Made by a program: the position numbers and the translations under genes. From NCBI GenBank assembly GCA_030631705.1, contig DAOVKQ010000032.1, positions 1 to 7,096 on the forward strand: a DNA stretch of 7,096 nt. Reading direction: 5' to 3'. Positions 6,104 through 7,096 of the stretch are shown piece after piece (within the stretch, counting starts at the first letter, position 1; each line of letters begins with the position of its first letter). This DNA comes from Candidatus Omnitrophota bacterium (GTDB lineage: Bacteria; Omnitrophota; Gorgyraeia; Duberdicusellales; 4484-171). Below the pieces are notes generated by a model, which worked only from the letters and a program-made list of their open reading frames with translations, was not told the DNA's origin and ran no database searches.

Positions 6104-7096
6104 TGGTTGATATTGGAACTCTTAAGGATATGAAGGTATCTGATTTGAACAAGGTTGCCAAGGATTTTGCTATTAACGGCCTAAGCGGGTTAAGAAAACA
6201 GGATCTTATATTTAAGATACTGCATGCCCAGGCTGAAAGAGAAGGTTTGATGTTTGGCGGGGGTGTGCTGGAAGTATTGCCGGAAGGATTTGGTTTTTTG
6301 CGTTCACCTAACTATAACTATTTACCTTCTCCCGACGATATCTATGTTTCGCCTTCCCAAATAAGAAAGTTTTCTTTACGAACAGGGGATACCGTTAGCG
6401 GTCAAATCAGGCCCCCGAAAGATAATGAAAAGTATTTTGCTTTATTAAAGGTGGAGGCGGTGAATTTTGAAGATCCTGACAAGGCAAGAAGCAGGGTTTT
6501 GTTTGATAATCTTACCCCAACGTATCCTAAGGAGAGGTTTATTCTGGAGACAACCCCTGAAGAAATTTCTACAAGGATACTGGATTTACTTTGTCCTATC
6601 GGCAAGGGGCAGCGCGGATTAATCGTTGCGCCTCCTTATAGCGGTAAAACAGTGCTTATGCAAAAGGCGGCTAATGCCATAATGAAAAGTTATCCCGACG
6701 TAATCCTGATAGTCCTTCTTATTGATGAGCGTCCGGAAGAAGTAACCGAAATGAAAAATACGGTAAAAGGTGAAGTGATAAGCTCGACATTCGATGAACC
6801 GGCACAGCGCCATGTCCAGGTCGCGGAAATGGTTTTGGAGAAAGCAAAGCGTTTAATTGAGCACAAAAAAGATGTAGTGATACTCCTGGACAGTATAACG
6901 CGCCTGGCGCGTGCTTATAATTTGGTTGAGCCGCATTCGGGAAGGATTCTTTCCGGAGGTATAGATTCAAGCGCTTTGCATAAACCCAAGCGTTTCTTTG
7001 GCGCGGCCCGCGCTTTGGATGAAGGCGGTTCATTAACAATCCTGGCTACTGCCCTGATTGATACCGGTTCCCGGATGGATGACGTTATTTTCGAAG
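6079..7096 (+). CDS. rho: Transcription termination factor Rho (partial, C-terminus cut by window edge)
   Basis: Rho is a hexameric RNA-dependent ATPase that ends transcription. The 339 codons present cover most of the roughly 420-residue protein. Residues 11-55 form the N-terminal helical domain ([17 protein letters not shown]). The RNA-binding cold-shock-like domain follows, with GFGFLRS and [13 protein letters not shown]. The ATPase domain has a P-loop at 184-191 (APPYSGKT, Lys190/Thr191), [12 protein letters not shown] with catalytic Glu217 and Arg218, and Walker [15 protein letters not shown] with Asp271. RRL-type Q- and R-loop segments follow, and the reading stops just after RMDDVIFE, with about 80 residues missing. 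There is no N-terminal insertion domain of the kind found in some phyla. Tyr187 replaces the lysine that is usual here (E. coli Lys181). Start: ATG 6079 has a better ribosome binding site; ATG 6103, eight codons later, is the alternative. It overlaps the end of coaE by 25 bases. Confidence 0.96.
   Translation, partial: MVRVKKDVMVDIGTLKDMKVSDLNKVAKDFAINGLSGLRKQDLIFKILHAQAEREGLMFGGGVLEVLPEGFGFLRSPNYNYLPSPDDIYVSPSQIRKFSLRTGDTVSGQIRPPKDNEKYFALLKVEAVNFEDPDKARSRVLFDNLTPTYPKERFILETTPEEISTRILDLLCPIGKGQRGLIVAPPYSGKTVLMQKAANAIMKSYPDVILIVLLIDERPEEVTEMKNTVKGEVISSTFDEPAQRHVQVAEMVLEKAKRLIEHKKDVVILLDSITRLARAYNLVEPHSGRILSGGIDSSALHKPKRFFGAARALDEGGSLTILATALIDTGSRMDDVIFE

Noticed and set aside
6719..7039. Minus-strand open frame of 106 codons opposite rho
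   Set aside because: It is antisense to the highly conserved Rho ATPase domain, and its Pro- and Leu-rich product shows no family features. It is a by-product of rho codon use.

Overview
The window is a compact stretch of housekeeping genes from a Gram-negative bacterium with moderately low GC. The Gram-negative reading rests on a membrane-anchored SurA/PpiD-type chaperone and an exported TPR protein with a signal peptide. The deduced proteins look deep-branching, and the style of the proteins and the crowded operon remind me of Omnitrophota (PVC-related candidate bacteria). That placement is an impression, not something the sequence proves. I see no mobile element, RNA gene, CRISPR array, prophage or sign of recent transfer.

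Layout: (1) On the minus strand, running off the left edge, is the N-terminal part of a membrane-anchored peptidyl-prolyl isomerase/periplasmic folding factor (SurA/PpiD family). (2) A 120-bp divergent intergenic region carries one candidate sigma70-type promoter in each direction. Both place the expected transcription start almost on the start codon. (3) On the plus strand comes an exported TPR protein of unknown role, ending in three tandem TAA codons. (4) After a 40-bp gap come four genes with no space between them: polA (DNA polymerase I), glgA (glycogen synthase), coaE (dephospho-CoA kinase) and rho (termination factor, cut by the right edge). Each of these overlaps the next, by 4, 19 and about 25 bases, so they very likely form one translationally coupled operon.

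The genes do not form one pathway. PolA handles primer removal and gap filling, CoaE finishes coenzyme A synthesis, and Rho ends transcription. GlgA, a carbon-storage enzyme, sits inside this information-processing and cofactor cluster. The points most worth a second look are: the likely loss of the PolA proofreading site; a tyrosine where Rho usually has the P-loop lysine that forms part of the bicyclomycin pocket; the near-leaderless divergent promoters and lack of Shine-Dalgarno sequences at unit-leading genes; and the glgA insertion. I found no convincing evidence of a new biological system.
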